Source: Cryobacterium lactosi (GTDB taxonomy: Bacteria > Actinomycetota > Actinomycetes > Actinomycetales > Microbacteriaceae). From it: a stretch of DNA of 33,982 bases. Positions 25,574 through 33,777 of this stretch are shown here, piece by piece. Within the stretch, counting starts at the first letter, position 1. Every line of letters begins with the position of its first letter. The translations under genes were made by a program, and so were the position numbers. The stretch is from contig NZ_SOHM01000032.1 of NCBI RefSeq assembly GCF_004403945.1, positions 342 to 34,323 of the forward strand. The letters run 5' to 3'. The notes beneath the pieces were generated by a model. It did not search any database and was not told where the DNA came from. It was given only the letters and a program-made list of their open reading frames with translations.

Positions 25574-25586
25574 GCGCCAGAGCGGT

Positions 25587-26915
25587 CTACGGCGCGCGCA
25601 CCGGCTCGCGTTTGGCTCCGGGCGCCCCGGCGACGTGGTCGGCCGGGAAGTCTTCCGGGTACCGTTCCCTCTCGATGGCCTGCAACGACTTGCCCTGGGT
25701 GCGCGGCGCCCAGATGGCGCCGACGACCAGCGACACGGTGAGGAAGCCGATCAGAATGAGGCCGAGCCACGGCACGCCGATTGAGGTCAGCAGGATCGGG
25801 AAGACCATGCTCAGCAGGCCCACCATGATGCGGGCAACGAAGAATAGGATGCCCTGGGCGCTGGCCCGGTACTGCGTGGCGAAGAGCTCACTGGCCCACA
25901 AGCCGTAGAACGCCTGCGCGCCGATGCCGGCGGCCACGCCCCACAGTACCGCGAAGGACAGCAGCGCGGGCATGGTCGGTTCGGCGAAGACCAGAACGCC
26001 CCAGGCCGCGATGCCCAGCACCGATCCCACGATGTACAGGTTGCGCCGGTTGTATTTGTCGGCCAGTTTCATGAAGCCGAAGTAGGTCGTGACGACGGTG
26101 AGCCCCCAGACCAGGGCCTGCAGTAGGTACTGCTCTGTCGCGCTCTCCACGCCCGCCGCGGCATAGACCCGCGGCATGAAGATCCCGGCCTGGCCGGCGA
26201 CGATGTTCCAGAAGGAGTACACGCCGATGAGGAAGAAGATCGCGGTGATGTTGGCCTTCTTACTGAAGAGCTGGCGCACTCCGGCCAGGAGCGAGGTCGA
26301 CGTGGCCGCGGCGTTCGATTCCTTCCAGATCTCGGTCTCCGGCAGTCCCTGGCGCATGTACCAGGTGATGAAGGCGACCACGAAGAGCTGGGCGAAGATG
26401 AGCCGACTGCCGAGGAGGCCGAGCGGCTCGACGAGCACGGCGAGCAGGAAGCCGATCAGTGGACCGAACGACCAGGCCAGCTGGGCGGCGCCGACGTGCT
26501 TCGCACGCTCGCCGGCCGGGGCCTGCTCGGACAGATAGGTCCACGAGGCCGGAACGCCGGCACCGACGGCGATGCCGGTGATGATGAAGGCGAGCAGCAG
26601 CATCCAGTAGCTGCCGGCGAAGACGGCCAGTGCTACACCGATCATGTAGAGGATCAGGTCGTAGGTGTAGATGAACTTGCGGCCGTACTTGTCGCAGAGC
26701 GGGCCGCCGAGCAGCGCGCCGGCGGCGGCCCCGAAGGCGTTAGCGCTGAGCGCCGCCAACAGGCCGACGGCGAAGTCGTCGATGCCGAACTCCGTCTGCC
26801 ACAGCGACAGGCTGGTCGCGATGGCGATGATCGATCCCGCCTCGATGTAGTTGGACATGGCCACGGAGACCATGGCCGTTCGCGCGGTGATGCTCTTTTT
26901 TCCCAATCGGACCAC
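25587..26915 (-). CDS. MFS sugar transporter, probable L-rhamnose importer
   Basis: 442 aa, 12 predicted membrane helices in the inner membrane, with the MFS loop motif GGPLCDKYGRKFIY between helices 2 and 3 and the related LADKYNRRNLY in the second half. It resembles sugar-porter/metabolite symporters rather than drug exporters. The GTG at 26915 follows AAAGGAGG at good spacing. It is divergent from the aldolase-rhaI2-rhaB2 operon and has its own copy of the rhamnose operator about 100 nt upstream, so rhamnose or a related 6-deoxyhexose is the likely cargo. No ABC importer for rhamnose is present in the window. Confidence 0.85.
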   Translation of the reverse strand: MVRLGKKSITARTAMVSVAMSNYIEAGSIIAIATSLSLWQTEFGIDDFAVGLLAALSANAFGAAAGALLGGPLCDKYGRKFIYTYDLILYMIGVALAVFAGSYWMLLLAFIITGIAVGAGVPASWTYLSEQAPAGERAKHVGAAQLAWSFGPLIGFLLAVLVEPLGLLGSRLIFAQLFVVAFITWYMRQGLPETEIWKESNAAATSTSLLAGVRQLFSKKANITAIFFLIGVYSFWNIVAGQAGIFMPRVYAAAGVESATEQYLLQALVWGLTVVTTYFGFMKLADKYNRRNLYIVGSVLGIAAWGVLVFAEPTMPALLSFAVLWGVAAGIGAQAFYGLWASELFATQYRASAQGILFFVARIMVGLLSMVFPILLTSIGVPWLGLILIGFLTVSLVVGAIWAPRTQGKSLQAIERERYPEDFPADHVAGAPGAKREPVRAP

Positions 26916-27012
26916 GAATGGTCCTCCTTTGCTGTCGTCATTGATGCAGAGGCCCGTGCCTCAACAATGAGGACGCGATGCGGTGCGCGGAGGCGCGGCA
27001 TCCGAAATCCAA

Positions 27013-27024
27013 TGAAACGATTCA
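27013..27024. promoter_or_regulatory. LacI-type operator 4 (TGAAACGATTCA)
   Basis: Copy of the rhamnose operator upstream of the transporter gene. The dyad extends outward (ATCCA before it, TGGAT after it), giving about 24 bp with only the centre and one pair off. On the minus strand it overlaps a TTGAAT hexamer that could be a -35. Confidence 0.7.
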
Positions 27025-27098
27025 ATGGATGCCGTTGCAGACTACGCCCCCATCGCTCCCACGCCTAACCGCGGGTCCGCAGCGGCCTCCGGACCGAA

Positions 27099-27128
27099 TT
27101 GACGCGTCGAGCATTCCGGGGCTATGCT
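27099..27128 (+). promoter_or_regulatory. Promoter of the aldolase-rhaI2-rhaB2 operon
   Basis: TTGACG (27099-27104) and TATGCT (27123-27128) are separated by 18 nt, the best sigma-70-type promoter in the window. The start should fall near 27135, immediately before the operator at 27138-27149, so a bound LacI-type protein would block initiation. Confidence 0.75.
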
Positions 27129-27137
27129 CGCCCTAGT

Positions 27138-27149
27138 TGAAACGATTCA
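27138..27149. promoter_or_regulatory. LacI-type operator 5 (TGAAACGATTCA)
   Basis: Copy of the rhamnose operator just downstream of the predicted transcription start and 22 nt before the aldolase ATG, flanked by T and A so the dyad is 14 bp. Confidence 0.8.
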
Positions 27150-27171
27150 ATCAAGATGAAGAAGGTTTTCC

Positions 27172-27813
27172 ATGAGCAGGGCAAGTCAGTCGCTTCGCGA
27201 AGAGATTCTCTACTGGTGCAAAGAGTCGGTCCGTACGGGGCTGAACTTCAACACCCAGGGCAACATCTCGATCAGGTTGCCGGAGCACGAGGCCATCGTG
27301 ATCACGCCGTCGGGCATCCGCTACGACGTTCTCACCGTCGACCAGATGGTCGTCGTGGGCTACGACGGCGTCGTCATCGAGGGTGACCTCTTCCCCTCCA
27401 CCGAGACGGATGTGCACCTCGCGCACTACCGCCGTCGCCCGGACATCAACGCCATTGTGCACACCGAATCGCCCTGGGCCAACATGTTCGGCGCCGTCGG
27501 CAAGACCATCGACCCGGTGCTGCTGAACATGGTGCTCTACGCCAAGGGCGCCGTGCGGATCATGCCGTTCGAGTTCTCCACCAACACCGATTTCGGCGAA
27601 CTGAGCGCCGCCCTGATGGGCGACGACACCAACGCCGTCGTGTGGGGCAACCACGGCATGATCTCGGTCGGCGAGGATGTCGCCGGCGCGTTCAAGGTCG
27701 CCGTTGCGGTCGAGGCGAACGCCCAGGTGCTGCACGGCGCCCTGGCCCTCGGCACCCCGAACATCCTGCAGCTCGAGAACATCGTGATCCCCGAGGGCGC
27801 CCGTCTGCCCTAG
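27172..27813 (+). CDS. Class II aldolase (rhamnulose/fuculose-phosphate aldolase-like)
   Basis: 213 aa, family of FucA, RhaD and AraD: zinc-dependent cleavage of a ketose-1-phosphate to dihydroxyacetone phosphate and an aldehyde. Seen are FNTQGNISIR, ITPSGIRYD, the catalytic acid in PSTETDVHLAHY, and VWGNHGMISVG with the third zinc His. The usual HxH zinc pair reads VHTES here, so the second His is replaced by Glu. It is the first gene of the second rhamnose operon, under its own promoter and operator. L-rhamnulose-1-phosphate is the likely substrate given the neighbours, but a related 6-deoxy-ketose phosphate is possible. The ATG follows GAAGAAGG. Confidence 0.85.
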   Translation: MSRASQSLREEILYWCKESVRTGLNFNTQGNISIRLPEHEAIVITPSGIRYDVLTVDQMVVVGYDGVVIEGDLFPSTETDVHLAHYRRRPDINAIVHTESPWANMFGAVGKTIDPVLLNMVLYAKGAVRIMPFEFSTNTDFGELSAALMGDDTNAVVWGNHGMISVGEDVAGAFKVAVAVEANAQVLHGALALGTPNILQLENIVIPEGARLP

Positions 27814-27828
27814 CCCGCACCACGCGGA

Positions 27829-27849
27829 GCGGCCCCGGACCGGGGCCGC
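27829..27849. terminator. GC-rich hairpin after the aldolase gene
   Basis: A perfect 8-bp stem (27829-27836 with 27842-27849) with a 5-nt loop, 16 nt after the stop codon. There is no T-tract. It may attenuate rather than end transcription, since rhaI2 follows on the same strand. Confidence 0.45.
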
Positions 27850-27882
27850 CTGCCACGCGTCAGCCGATTCACCACCAGCCGA

Positions 27883-27896
27883 TTCAAAGCTTTGAA
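27883..27896. promoter_or_regulatory. Perfect palindrome TTCAAAGCTTTGAA before rhaI2
   Basis: A 14-bp perfect dyad 27 nt before the ATG of rhaI2, differing from the six rhamnose operators (centre GC instead of CG). A direct repeat CAGCCGATTCA occurs at about 27861 and overlaps its left edge at about 27877. It may be the site of a second regulator for rhaI2-rhaB2. Confidence 0.5.
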
Positions 27897-27923
27897 CCGA
27901 CACGATCCCCAGAGAAGTGACCC

Positions 27924-29090
27924 ATGACGGTAAACGCAGAAACCCTGCTCCTCCTGGAAAGCCAGGCCATCGAGCTGCCCTCCTGGGCGTTCGGCAATTC
28001 GGGCACCCGGTTCAAGGTGTTCGGCACCCCCGGCACCCCGCGCACCCCGCAGGAGAAGATCGCGGATGCCGCCCAGGTGCACAAGTACACCGCGCTCTCC
28101 CCGAGCGTCGCGCTGCACATCCCCTGGGACAAGGTGGACGACTACGACGAGCTCGGCCGCTTTGCCGAGGACCACGGCGTGAAGCTCGGCACGGTCAATT
28201 CGAACACCTTCCAGGACGACGCCTACAAGTTCGGCAGTCTCACCCACCTCGACCCGGCCGTGCGGCAGAAGGCCATCGACCACCACTTCGAGTGCATCGA
28301 CGTGATGGATGCCACCGGCTCCCGCGACCTCAAGGTCTGGCTAGCCGACGGCACCAACTACCCCGGCCAGGGCGATATTCGCGGCCGGCAGGACCGCCTC
28401 GCCGAGTCGCTCGCGAAGATCTACGCCCGAGTCGGCGCGGAGCAGCGCCTGGTGCTGGAGTACAAGTTCTTCGAGCCCGCTTTCTATCACACCGATGTGC
28501 CCGACTGGGGAACCTCCTACGCGCAGGTCTCGGCGCTCGGCGACCGGGCAATGGTCTGCCTGGACACCGGCCACCACGCCCCGGGCACCAACATCGAGTT
28601 CATCGTCGCCCAGCTGCTGCGCCTGGGGAAGCTCGGCTCGTTCGACTTCAACTCCCGCTTCTACGCCGACGACGACCTCATCGTCGGCGCGGCCGACCCG
28701 TTCCAGCTGTTCCGGATCCTCTACGAGGTCATCCGCGGTGGCGGCTTCGGACCCGACTCCACCGTGGCGTTCATGCTCGACCAGTGCCACAACGTGGAGG
28801 AGAAGATCCCGGGACAGATCCGCTCGGTGCTCAATGTGCAGGAGATGACCGCCCGCGCACTGATGGTGGACACCGACGCGCTCGCCGCGGCGCAGGCCAA
28901 CGAGGACGTGCTCGGGGCCAACGGCATCCTGATGGACGCCTTCTACGCCGACGTACGCCCCGATCTGGCCGCCTGGCGCGAATCTCGCGGGCTGGCCGGC
29001 GACCCGATGGCCGCCTACGCGGCATCCGGCTACCAGGAGACGATCTCGGCCGACCGGGTCGGCGGCCAGCAGGCCAGCTGGGGCGCCTGA
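27924..29090 (+). CDS. rhaI: L-rhamnose isomerase, copy 2
   Basis: 388 aa, same length as the copy at 22726 and by eye roughly 85-90% identical, diverging mainly at the N-terminus and a few surface positions. All expected metal ligands are kept (LEYKFFEPAFY, LDTGHHAPGTN, FDFNSRFYADDDL). The ATG has AGAGAAG upstream. It lies between the class II aldolase and rhaB2, giving the second operon a full isomerase-kinase-aldolase set. Such similarity within one window suggests a duplication or gene conversion rather than two independent acquisitions. Confidence 0.93.
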   Translation: MTVNAETLLLLESQAIELPSWAFGNSGTRFKVFGTPGTPRTPQEKIADAAQVHKYTALSPSVALHIPWDKVDDYDELGRFAEDHGVKLGTVNSNTFQDDAYKFGSLTHLDPAVRQKAIDHHFECIDVMDATGSRDLKVWLADGTNYPGQGDIRGRQDRLAESLAKIYARVGAEQRLVLEYKFFEPAFYHTDVPDWGTSYAQVSALGDRAMVCLDTGHHAPGTNIEFIVAQLLRLGKLGSFDFNSRFYADDDLIVGAADPFQLFRILYEVIRGGGFGPDSTVAFMLDQCHNVEEKIPGQIRSVLNVQEMTARALMVDTDALAAAQANEDVLGANGILMDAFYADVRPDLAAWRESRGLAGDPMAAYAASGYQETISADRVGGQQASWGA

Positions 29091-29132
29091 CCCGCCACCC
29101 GCACGTCCGCACCATCGAACAGAGAGACCCCC

Positions 29133-30593
29133 ATGACGAAACTGATGCCGCACGCGATTGTCGCGGCCGTCGACCTCGGCGCCACCAGCGGCCGGGTGAT
29201 GCTCGGCCACGTCGGGCGGAACGAGCTGCGCCTGCGCTCGGTGGCACGCTTCCCCAACGGGCCCACCCCGGTCAACGAAAACGGCCGGGTCTCGCTGCAC
29301 TGGAACATCTCGGAGCTGTACCGGAACGTGCTGGCCGGGCTCACGACGGCTGTCGCCGAGGAACCCGGGCTGGTCAGTATCGGGGTGGATTCCTGGGCCG
29401 TGGACTACGCGCTGCTGCACCAGGGTCGAATGCTGCAGGTGCCGTACCACTACCGCGACGACCGCACCCGGCCGGCCGTCGACACTTTGCACGGCATCGC
29501 CGCCCCCGGCGAGCTCTACGAGGCGAACGGGCTGCAGTTCCTGCCGTTCAACTCGCTCTACCAGCTGGCCGCCGACCAGGATGCGGGCACCCTCGGCCTG
29601 GCCGACCAGTTCCTGCTCGTTCCCGACCTGCTCAACTACTGGCTCACCGGGGTCAGCGCAGCCGAGCGCACCAACGCCTCCACGACGGGGCTGCTCGATG
29701 TGCGCACCGGTGACTGGAACGAGCCCCTGATCAGCCGGCTCGGCTTCAACCGCAGCCTGTTCCCGCCGCTGGTCAACGCCGGCAGCCGGATCGGCAGCCT
29801 GCTGCCGAGCGTCGTCGCGGAGCTGCGCGCCGCCAGCCCGATCGCGGTCACGGCCGTTGGATCGCACGACACGGCCTCCGCCGTCGTCGCGGTGCCGGCC
29901 ACCGATGAGGACTTCGCCTATATCTCCTGCGGAACCTGGGGGCTGGTGGGCGTCGAACTCGACGGGCCGGTGCTCAGCGCGGCGAGCCGGGCGGCGAACT
30001 TCACCAACGAGGGAGGTGTGGACGGCCGGGTGCGCTACCTGCACAACGTGATGGGGCTGTGGCTGCTCAGCGAAGCCATTCGCAGTTGGGAAGCCGAGGG
30101 CCACTCGATCGTCCTCGCCGACCTGTTGCGGGAAGCCGCGGCCGTCACCGACCCCGTCGCGGTGTTCGACGCCGACGACCAGCGCTTCCTGGCCCCCGGG
30201 GATATGCCGACCCGCATCCGCGCGTGCTGCGTCGAGAACGGCCTCGCCTCGCCTCGCACCAAGGCCGAGATGGTGCGCAGCATCCTCGAAAGCCTCGCGG
30301 ATGCGTTCGCCCGCGGCGTGCAGCACGCGAGCCTGCTTTCAGGGAAGACCGTGCGCGAGGTGCACATCGTCGGCGGCGGCTCGCAGAACCGCCTGCTCTG
30401 TCAGCTCACGGCCGACCGCCTGGGCCTGCCCGTACTGGCCGGCCCGGTCGAAGCCACGGCGATCGGCAATGTGTTGATCCAGGCCCGCGCCCAGGGGCTC
30501 GTCACCGGGTCCCTTGAGGAACTGCGCGCCCTCGTGGCCCGCTCCTTCGTGCCCGAGCGGTACCTCCCGGCCCGGTCACTGGTTCGCCGGTAG
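29133..30593 (+). CDS. rhaB: Rhamnulokinase, copy 2
   Basis: 486 aa FGGY kinase with AVDLGATSGRVMLGHVG, SIGVDSWAVDYALL, YHYRDDRT, NASTTGLL, SHDTASAVVAVP, SCGTWGLVGVELDGP and VHIVGGGSQNRLLCQLTAD. It is clearly homologous to the copy at 19168 but much less alike than the two isomerases are, so the two kinases have separate histories or different constraints. The ATG follows AGAGAGA, 42 nt after rhaI2. It is the last gene of the operon, ended by a strong hairpin. Confidence 0.92.
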   Translation: MTKLMPHAIVAAVDLGATSGRVMLGHVGRNELRLRSVARFPNGPTPVNENGRVSLHWNISELYRNVLAGLTTAVAEEPGLVSIGVDSWAVDYALLHQGRMLQVPYHYRDDRTRPAVDTLHGIAAPGELYEANGLQFLPFNSLYQLAADQDAGTLGLADQFLLVPDLLNYWLTGVSAAERTNASTTGLLDVRTGDWNEPLISRLGFNRSLFPPLVNAGSRIGSLLPSVVAELRAASPIAVTAVGSHDTASAVVAVPATDEDFAYISCGTWGLVGVELDGPVLSAASRAANFTNEGGVDGRVRYLHNVMGLWLLSEAIRSWEAEGHSIVLADLLREAAAVTDPVAVFDADDQRFLAPGDMPTRIRACCVENGLASPRTKAEMVRSILESLADAFARGVQHASLLSGKTVREVHIVGGGSQNRLLCQLTADRLGLPVLAGPVEATAIGNVLIQARAQGLVTGSLEELRALVARSFVPERYLPARSLVRR

Positions 30594-30600
30594 ACATGCG

Positions 30601-30634
30601 GAAAGCGCCCGGCCCTCGCGGGCCGGGCGCTTTC
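30601..30634. terminator. Strong terminator hairpin between rhaB2 and fucO
   Basis: A perfect 15-bp stem (30601-30615 with 30620-30634) and a TCGC loop. The outer part is GAAAGC/GCTTTC, so it can stop transcription in both directions between the convergent genes. Confidence 0.9.
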
Positions 30635-30649
30635 TGGTTGGTGGTGGGT

Positions 30650-31801
30650 CTAGTAGATCGACGTGTACAGCGCCAGGATCTGCTCGACCGTCACGTCGCG
30701 CGGGTTGCCGCCGGTGCAGACGTCGTCGAACGCGGCCTGCGCAAGCGCCGGCAGGTCGGCTTCCTTGGCGCCGATCTCTCGCAGCGTGGTGGGGTTGCCC
30801 AACGCCCGGGTGAACGCTGACACGGCCTCCACGGCAGCGGTGCGCGCTTCGGCCAGGGGCAGGTCGGCGGCGCCGGCCACCTCGAAGGCCACCGCGATGT
30901 CACGGAATCGCTCCCCGGTGGCATCCGCGTTGAAGGCCATCACCGGGGCGAGCAGGATGCCGTTGGCAACACCGTGCGGGGCGTTGTAGAACGCGCCGAG
31001 CGGGTGGGCCATGCCGTGCACGAGGCCGAGACCCACGTTGGAGTAACCCATGCCGGCGATGTACTGGGCGAGGGCCATCCGGTCGGCCGCCTCCGGGTCG
31101 CCGTCGGCCGCGGCGCGAAGCGATTGGGCGATGGTCGTGATGGCCTTGAGGTGGAACAGGTCGGAAAGCTCCCAGGCGCCCTTGGTGGTGTAGCCCTCGA
31201 TGGCGTGCGTGAGGGCATCCAGGCCGGTGGCGACCTTGAGCGAGCGCGGGGCGCTGGACATCATCTCGGAGTCGACCACGGCGACCACCGGGATCGCGTG
31301 CGGGTCGACGCAGACGAACTTGCGGGACCGCTCGACGTCGGTGATGACGTAGTTGATGGTGGTCTCCGAGGCGGTACCGGCGGTGGTGGGCACCGCGATG
31401 ATCGGCACCGAGGGCAGCTTCGTCGCGGCGACGCCCTCGAGACTGCGCACATCGGCGAACTCGGGGTTGGTGGTGATGATGCCGATCGCCTTGCAGGTGT
31501 CCTGCGGCGAACCGCCGCCGATGCCGATCAGCACGTCGGCGCCCGAGGCGGCGAAAGCGGCCACACCCTTCTGCACGGCCTCGATCGGCGGGTTGGGGGT
31601 GACGTCGGAGTAGACCTCGTAGGCGAAACCGGCGGCATCGAGCAGGCCGGTGACCCGGCCGGTCACGCCTGTGTCGACGAGCACCTGGTCGGACACCACG
31701 AAGGCCTTGGTGAAGCCCCGGCTGGCGAGTTCCCCGGGGATCTCCCTGATCGCTCCCGCACCGAAGTGCGCGGTCTGGTTCCAGATCATTCGATTGCTCA
31801 T
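30650..31801 (-). CDS. fucO: Iron-dependent lactaldehyde reductase (1,2-propanediol oxidoreductase)
   Basis: 383 aa, group III iron-dependent alcohol dehydrogenase, the same length as E. coli FucO and starting in the same way (MSNRMIWNQTAHFGAGAI). NAD-binding GGGSPQDTCKAIG and the iron ligands in DALTHAIEGY, HGMAHPLGAFY and APHGVANGILL are present. It reduces L-lactaldehyde to L-1,2-propanediol, or runs in reverse. The frame extends to 31828 but the ATG at 31801 matches the family start. It is convergent to the second rhamnose operon with a rhamnose-type operator 35 nt upstream, linking it to the same regulon. Confidence 0.9.
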   Translation of the reverse strand: MSNRMIWNQTAHFGAGAIREIPGELASRGFTKAFVVSDQVLVDTGVTGRVTGLLDAAGFAYEVYSDVTPNPPIEAVQKGVAAFAASGADVLIGIGGGSPQDTCKAIGIITTNPEFADVRSLEGVAATKLPSVPIIAVPTTAGTASETTINYVITDVERSRKFVCVDPHAIPVVAVVDSEMMSSAPRSLKVATGLDALTHAIEGYTTKGAWELSDLFHLKAITTIAQSLRAAADGDPEAADRMALAQYIAGMGYSNVGLGLVHGMAHPLGAFYNAPHGVANGILLAPVMAFNADATGERFRDIAVAFEVAGAADLPLAEARTAAVEAVSAFTRALGNPTTLREIGAKEADLPALAQAAFDDVCTGGNPRDVTVEQILALYTSIY

Positions 31802-31835
31802 TTGTCGTGACTTCCTTATCTTCGACACCGATAAT

Positions 31836-31847
31836 TGAATCGTTTCA
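31836..31847. promoter_or_regulatory. LacI-type operator 6 (TGAATCGTTTCA)
   Basis: Sixth copy of the rhamnose operator, identical to operator 2, directly upstream of fucO. Confidence 0.75.
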
Positions 31848-31882
31848 GTGATCGAAGTCTACTCCCGGAAGCGCGGCGGGAT

Positions 31883-33268
31883 TCAGCGCGGGCTGGTGGC
31901 CTCGACCACGGCGATCTCGCGGGTGGCGGTCTCCCGGTCCCGGTCGTGCCTGGCGCTGTCGGCCTTGGTCGTGACCGTGCGGATGGCCGAGGTGAGCGGA
32001 TGGCCGTCACCGCTGTGCCGTACCCGCAGCCTGGGTGCCCCGCGCGGTGCGGTGCGCGGCCGGATGCGCACGCGCAGGCGCTGGTAGCGCACCATCCAGA
32101 ACATCACGGCGGCGGCCGCGATGAGGCCGGAGGCGGCGGCGACGCCGATCGCCCACCGCGGGCCGTACTGGTCGGCGACCCAGCCGACCAGAGGGGCGCC
32201 GAGCGGGGTGCCGCCGGCGAAGATGGCCATGTACAGGGCCATCACCCGGCCGCGCATGGCCGGTTCGGTGGTGGTCTGCACGTAGGCGTTCGCCGTGGTC
32301 ATCAGGGTCAGGGAGGTGAGCCCGACGAACGCGAGCGAGATCGCGAAGGTGAGATAGCTGGGCATCACGGCGGCGATCGCGCAGGTCAGGCCGAAGAAGA
32401 AGGCCCCGCCGACCACGAGTCGCATCCGGGGTCGGCTGCGCCGGGCGGAGAGCAGGGCGCCGGCCACGCTGCCCACGGCCATGATCGAGCTGAGGATGCC
32501 GAACTCGCTGGCCCCCATGCCGAACTCAACCGTGGCCATGGTCGAGGTGAAGATGGCGAAGTTGAAGCCGAAGGTGCCCACCAGGAACACCGTGATCAGC
32601 ACCGCGACGATGTCAGGCCGATGCCAGACATAACGGAAGCCGGCCATGAGCTGGCCGCGTTCGCGCGGCGCCCGCTGCTGCTTGCGCAACTGCTTGGTGC
32701 GTAAGAGGGTCATGGCGAACACCGTGAAGGCGAAGGTGACGGCGTTGATCATGAACACCCAGCCGGCTCCGACGGCGACGGTGAGCAGGCCGGCCGCGGC
32801 GGGGCCGATCAGCCGCGCACCGTTGAACGAGGCCGAGTTGAGCGCCACGGCGTTGGAGAGGCTGTCGTCGGGAACGAGCTCGGAGACGAAGGTCTGACGG
32901 GCGGGGGCGTCGATGGCGGCCACGATGCCCAGACCGAGGGCGAAGAGGTAGACGTGCCAGAGTTCGACGACGCCGGTGACGGTGATCAGGCCCAGCCCGA
33001 GGGCGAGGCCACCCATCAGTGACTGGGTCAGCATGAGCAGCTTGCGCCGGTCGAACCTGTCGGCGATGAGGCCGGACCAGGGCATCAGCACGAGCTGCGG
33101 CCCGAACTGCAGGGCCATCACGATGCCCACCGCGGTGGCGTTGTAGTCGGTGAGCTGGGTCAGCACAATCCAGTCCTGGGCCGTGCGCTGCATCCAGGTG
33201 CCCACATTGGACACCAGGGCGCCGGCGAACCAGATCCGGTAATTGACCACGCTCATAGAGCGGAACAT
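31883..33268 (-). CDS. MFS exporter-like transporter next to a MarR regulator
   Basis: 461 aa, about 12 membrane helices, starting MFRSMSVVNYRIWFAGALVSNVGTWMQRTAQDWIV, which is typical of the MFS_3/enterobactin-exporter-like group. Motif A is GLIADRFDRRKLLML. A hydrophilic, Arg-rich tail of about 55 aa follows the last helix. A TTG at 33277 would overlap the marR stop; the ATG at 33268 gives a 5-nt gap and is preferred. The ribosome site is weak in both cases, so translation is probably coupled to marR. The MarR partner suggests export of a drug-like or phenolic compound, but the substrate is unknown. Confidence 0.85.
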   Translation of the reverse strand: MFRSMSVVNYRIWFAGALVSNVGTWMQRTAQDWIVLTQLTDYNATAVGIVMALQFGPQLVLMPWSGLIADRFDRRKLLMLTQSLMGGLALGLGLITVTGVVELWHVYLFALGLGIVAAIDAPARQTFVSELVPDDSLSNAVALNSASFNGARLIGPAAAGLLTVAVGAGWVFMINAVTFAFTVFAMTLLRTKQLRKQQRAPRERGQLMAGFRYVWHRPDIVAVLITVFLVGTFGFNFAIFTSTMATVEFGMGASEFGILSSIMAVGSVAGALLSARRSRPRMRLVVGGAFFFGLTCAIAAVMPSYLTFAISLAFVGLTSLTLMTTANAYVQTTTEPAMRGRVMALYMAIFAGGTPLGAPLVGWVADQYGPRWAIGVAAASGLIAAAAVMFWMVRYQRLRVRIRPRTAPRGAPRLRVRHSGDGHPLTSAIRTVTTKADSARHDRDRETATREIAVVEATSPR

Positions 33269-33273
33269 TGCAC

Positions 33274-33771
33274 TCAACTGTTGGCGAGCTCCTTCATGAT
33301 TTCGGTGGCGGCGGCCAGAGTCTGGCGCTGCTCAGGGGTGAGTTTGAGGATGCGGGTGGCGATCCAGTCGTCCCGGCGCCTGCGAGTCTCGCGCACCAGG
33401 GTCATCCCGGTGTCTGTGACCGTGAGCACGACCTTGCGGCCGTCCTCGGCCGAGCCGGCCCGGTTGACCAGGCCGGCTTCGACCAGCGCGTTGACCGTGC
33501 GATTCATCGAGGGCGGGGTCACCCTCTCCTCCTCGCTGAGCGCGCTCAGGGTCATCGGGCCGAGCCTGAAGACCGCACCGAGGGCCGAGAACTGGCCGCT
33601 GGTGAGTTCGTTGTCGGCCTGCTCCTGACGCACCCGGCGGGCCAGTCGGCCGTTCGCGAGCCTGAAATCATGGCTCAGCTCGGCGACCGTGCGCCGCTTG
33701 GGGTGCGGGGCAACGGGTGCGGATGCGGGCGCGGGTGCGGGGGAAGTGGGCGCAGTGAGACTCTCAGACAT
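33274..33771 (-). CDS. MarR-family transcriptional regulator
   Basis: 165 aa. After an Ala/Pro-rich N-terminal extension (about residues 7-24) comes a MarR winged helix (LTSGQFSALGAVFRLGPMTLSALSEEERVTPPSMNRTVNALVEAGLVNR, wing SAEDGRKVVLTVTDTG). The dimerisation helices at both ends are present. It is the first gene of a two-gene operon with the MFS transporter, and its promoter region carries two palindromes, so autoregulated repression is likely. Confidence 0.9.
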   Translation of the reverse strand: MSESLTAPTSPAPAPASAPVAPHPKRRTVAELSHDFRLANGRLARRVRQEQADNELTSGQFSALGAVFRLGPMTLSALSEEERVTPPSMNRTVNALVEAGLVNRAGSAEDGRKVVLTVTDTGMTLVRETRRRRDDWIATRILKLTPEQRQTLAAATEIMKELANS

Positions 33772-33777
33772 GATTAC

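Noticed and set aside
27917..29713. A 598-codon forward frame across rhaI2 and rhaB2
   Set aside because: Out-of-frame, Arg/Pro-rich translation of two genuine genes.
28341..30326. A 661-codon minus-strand frame opposite rhaI2-rhaB2
   Set aside because: Antisense shadow with no recognisable domain; it spans the boundary of two real genes.
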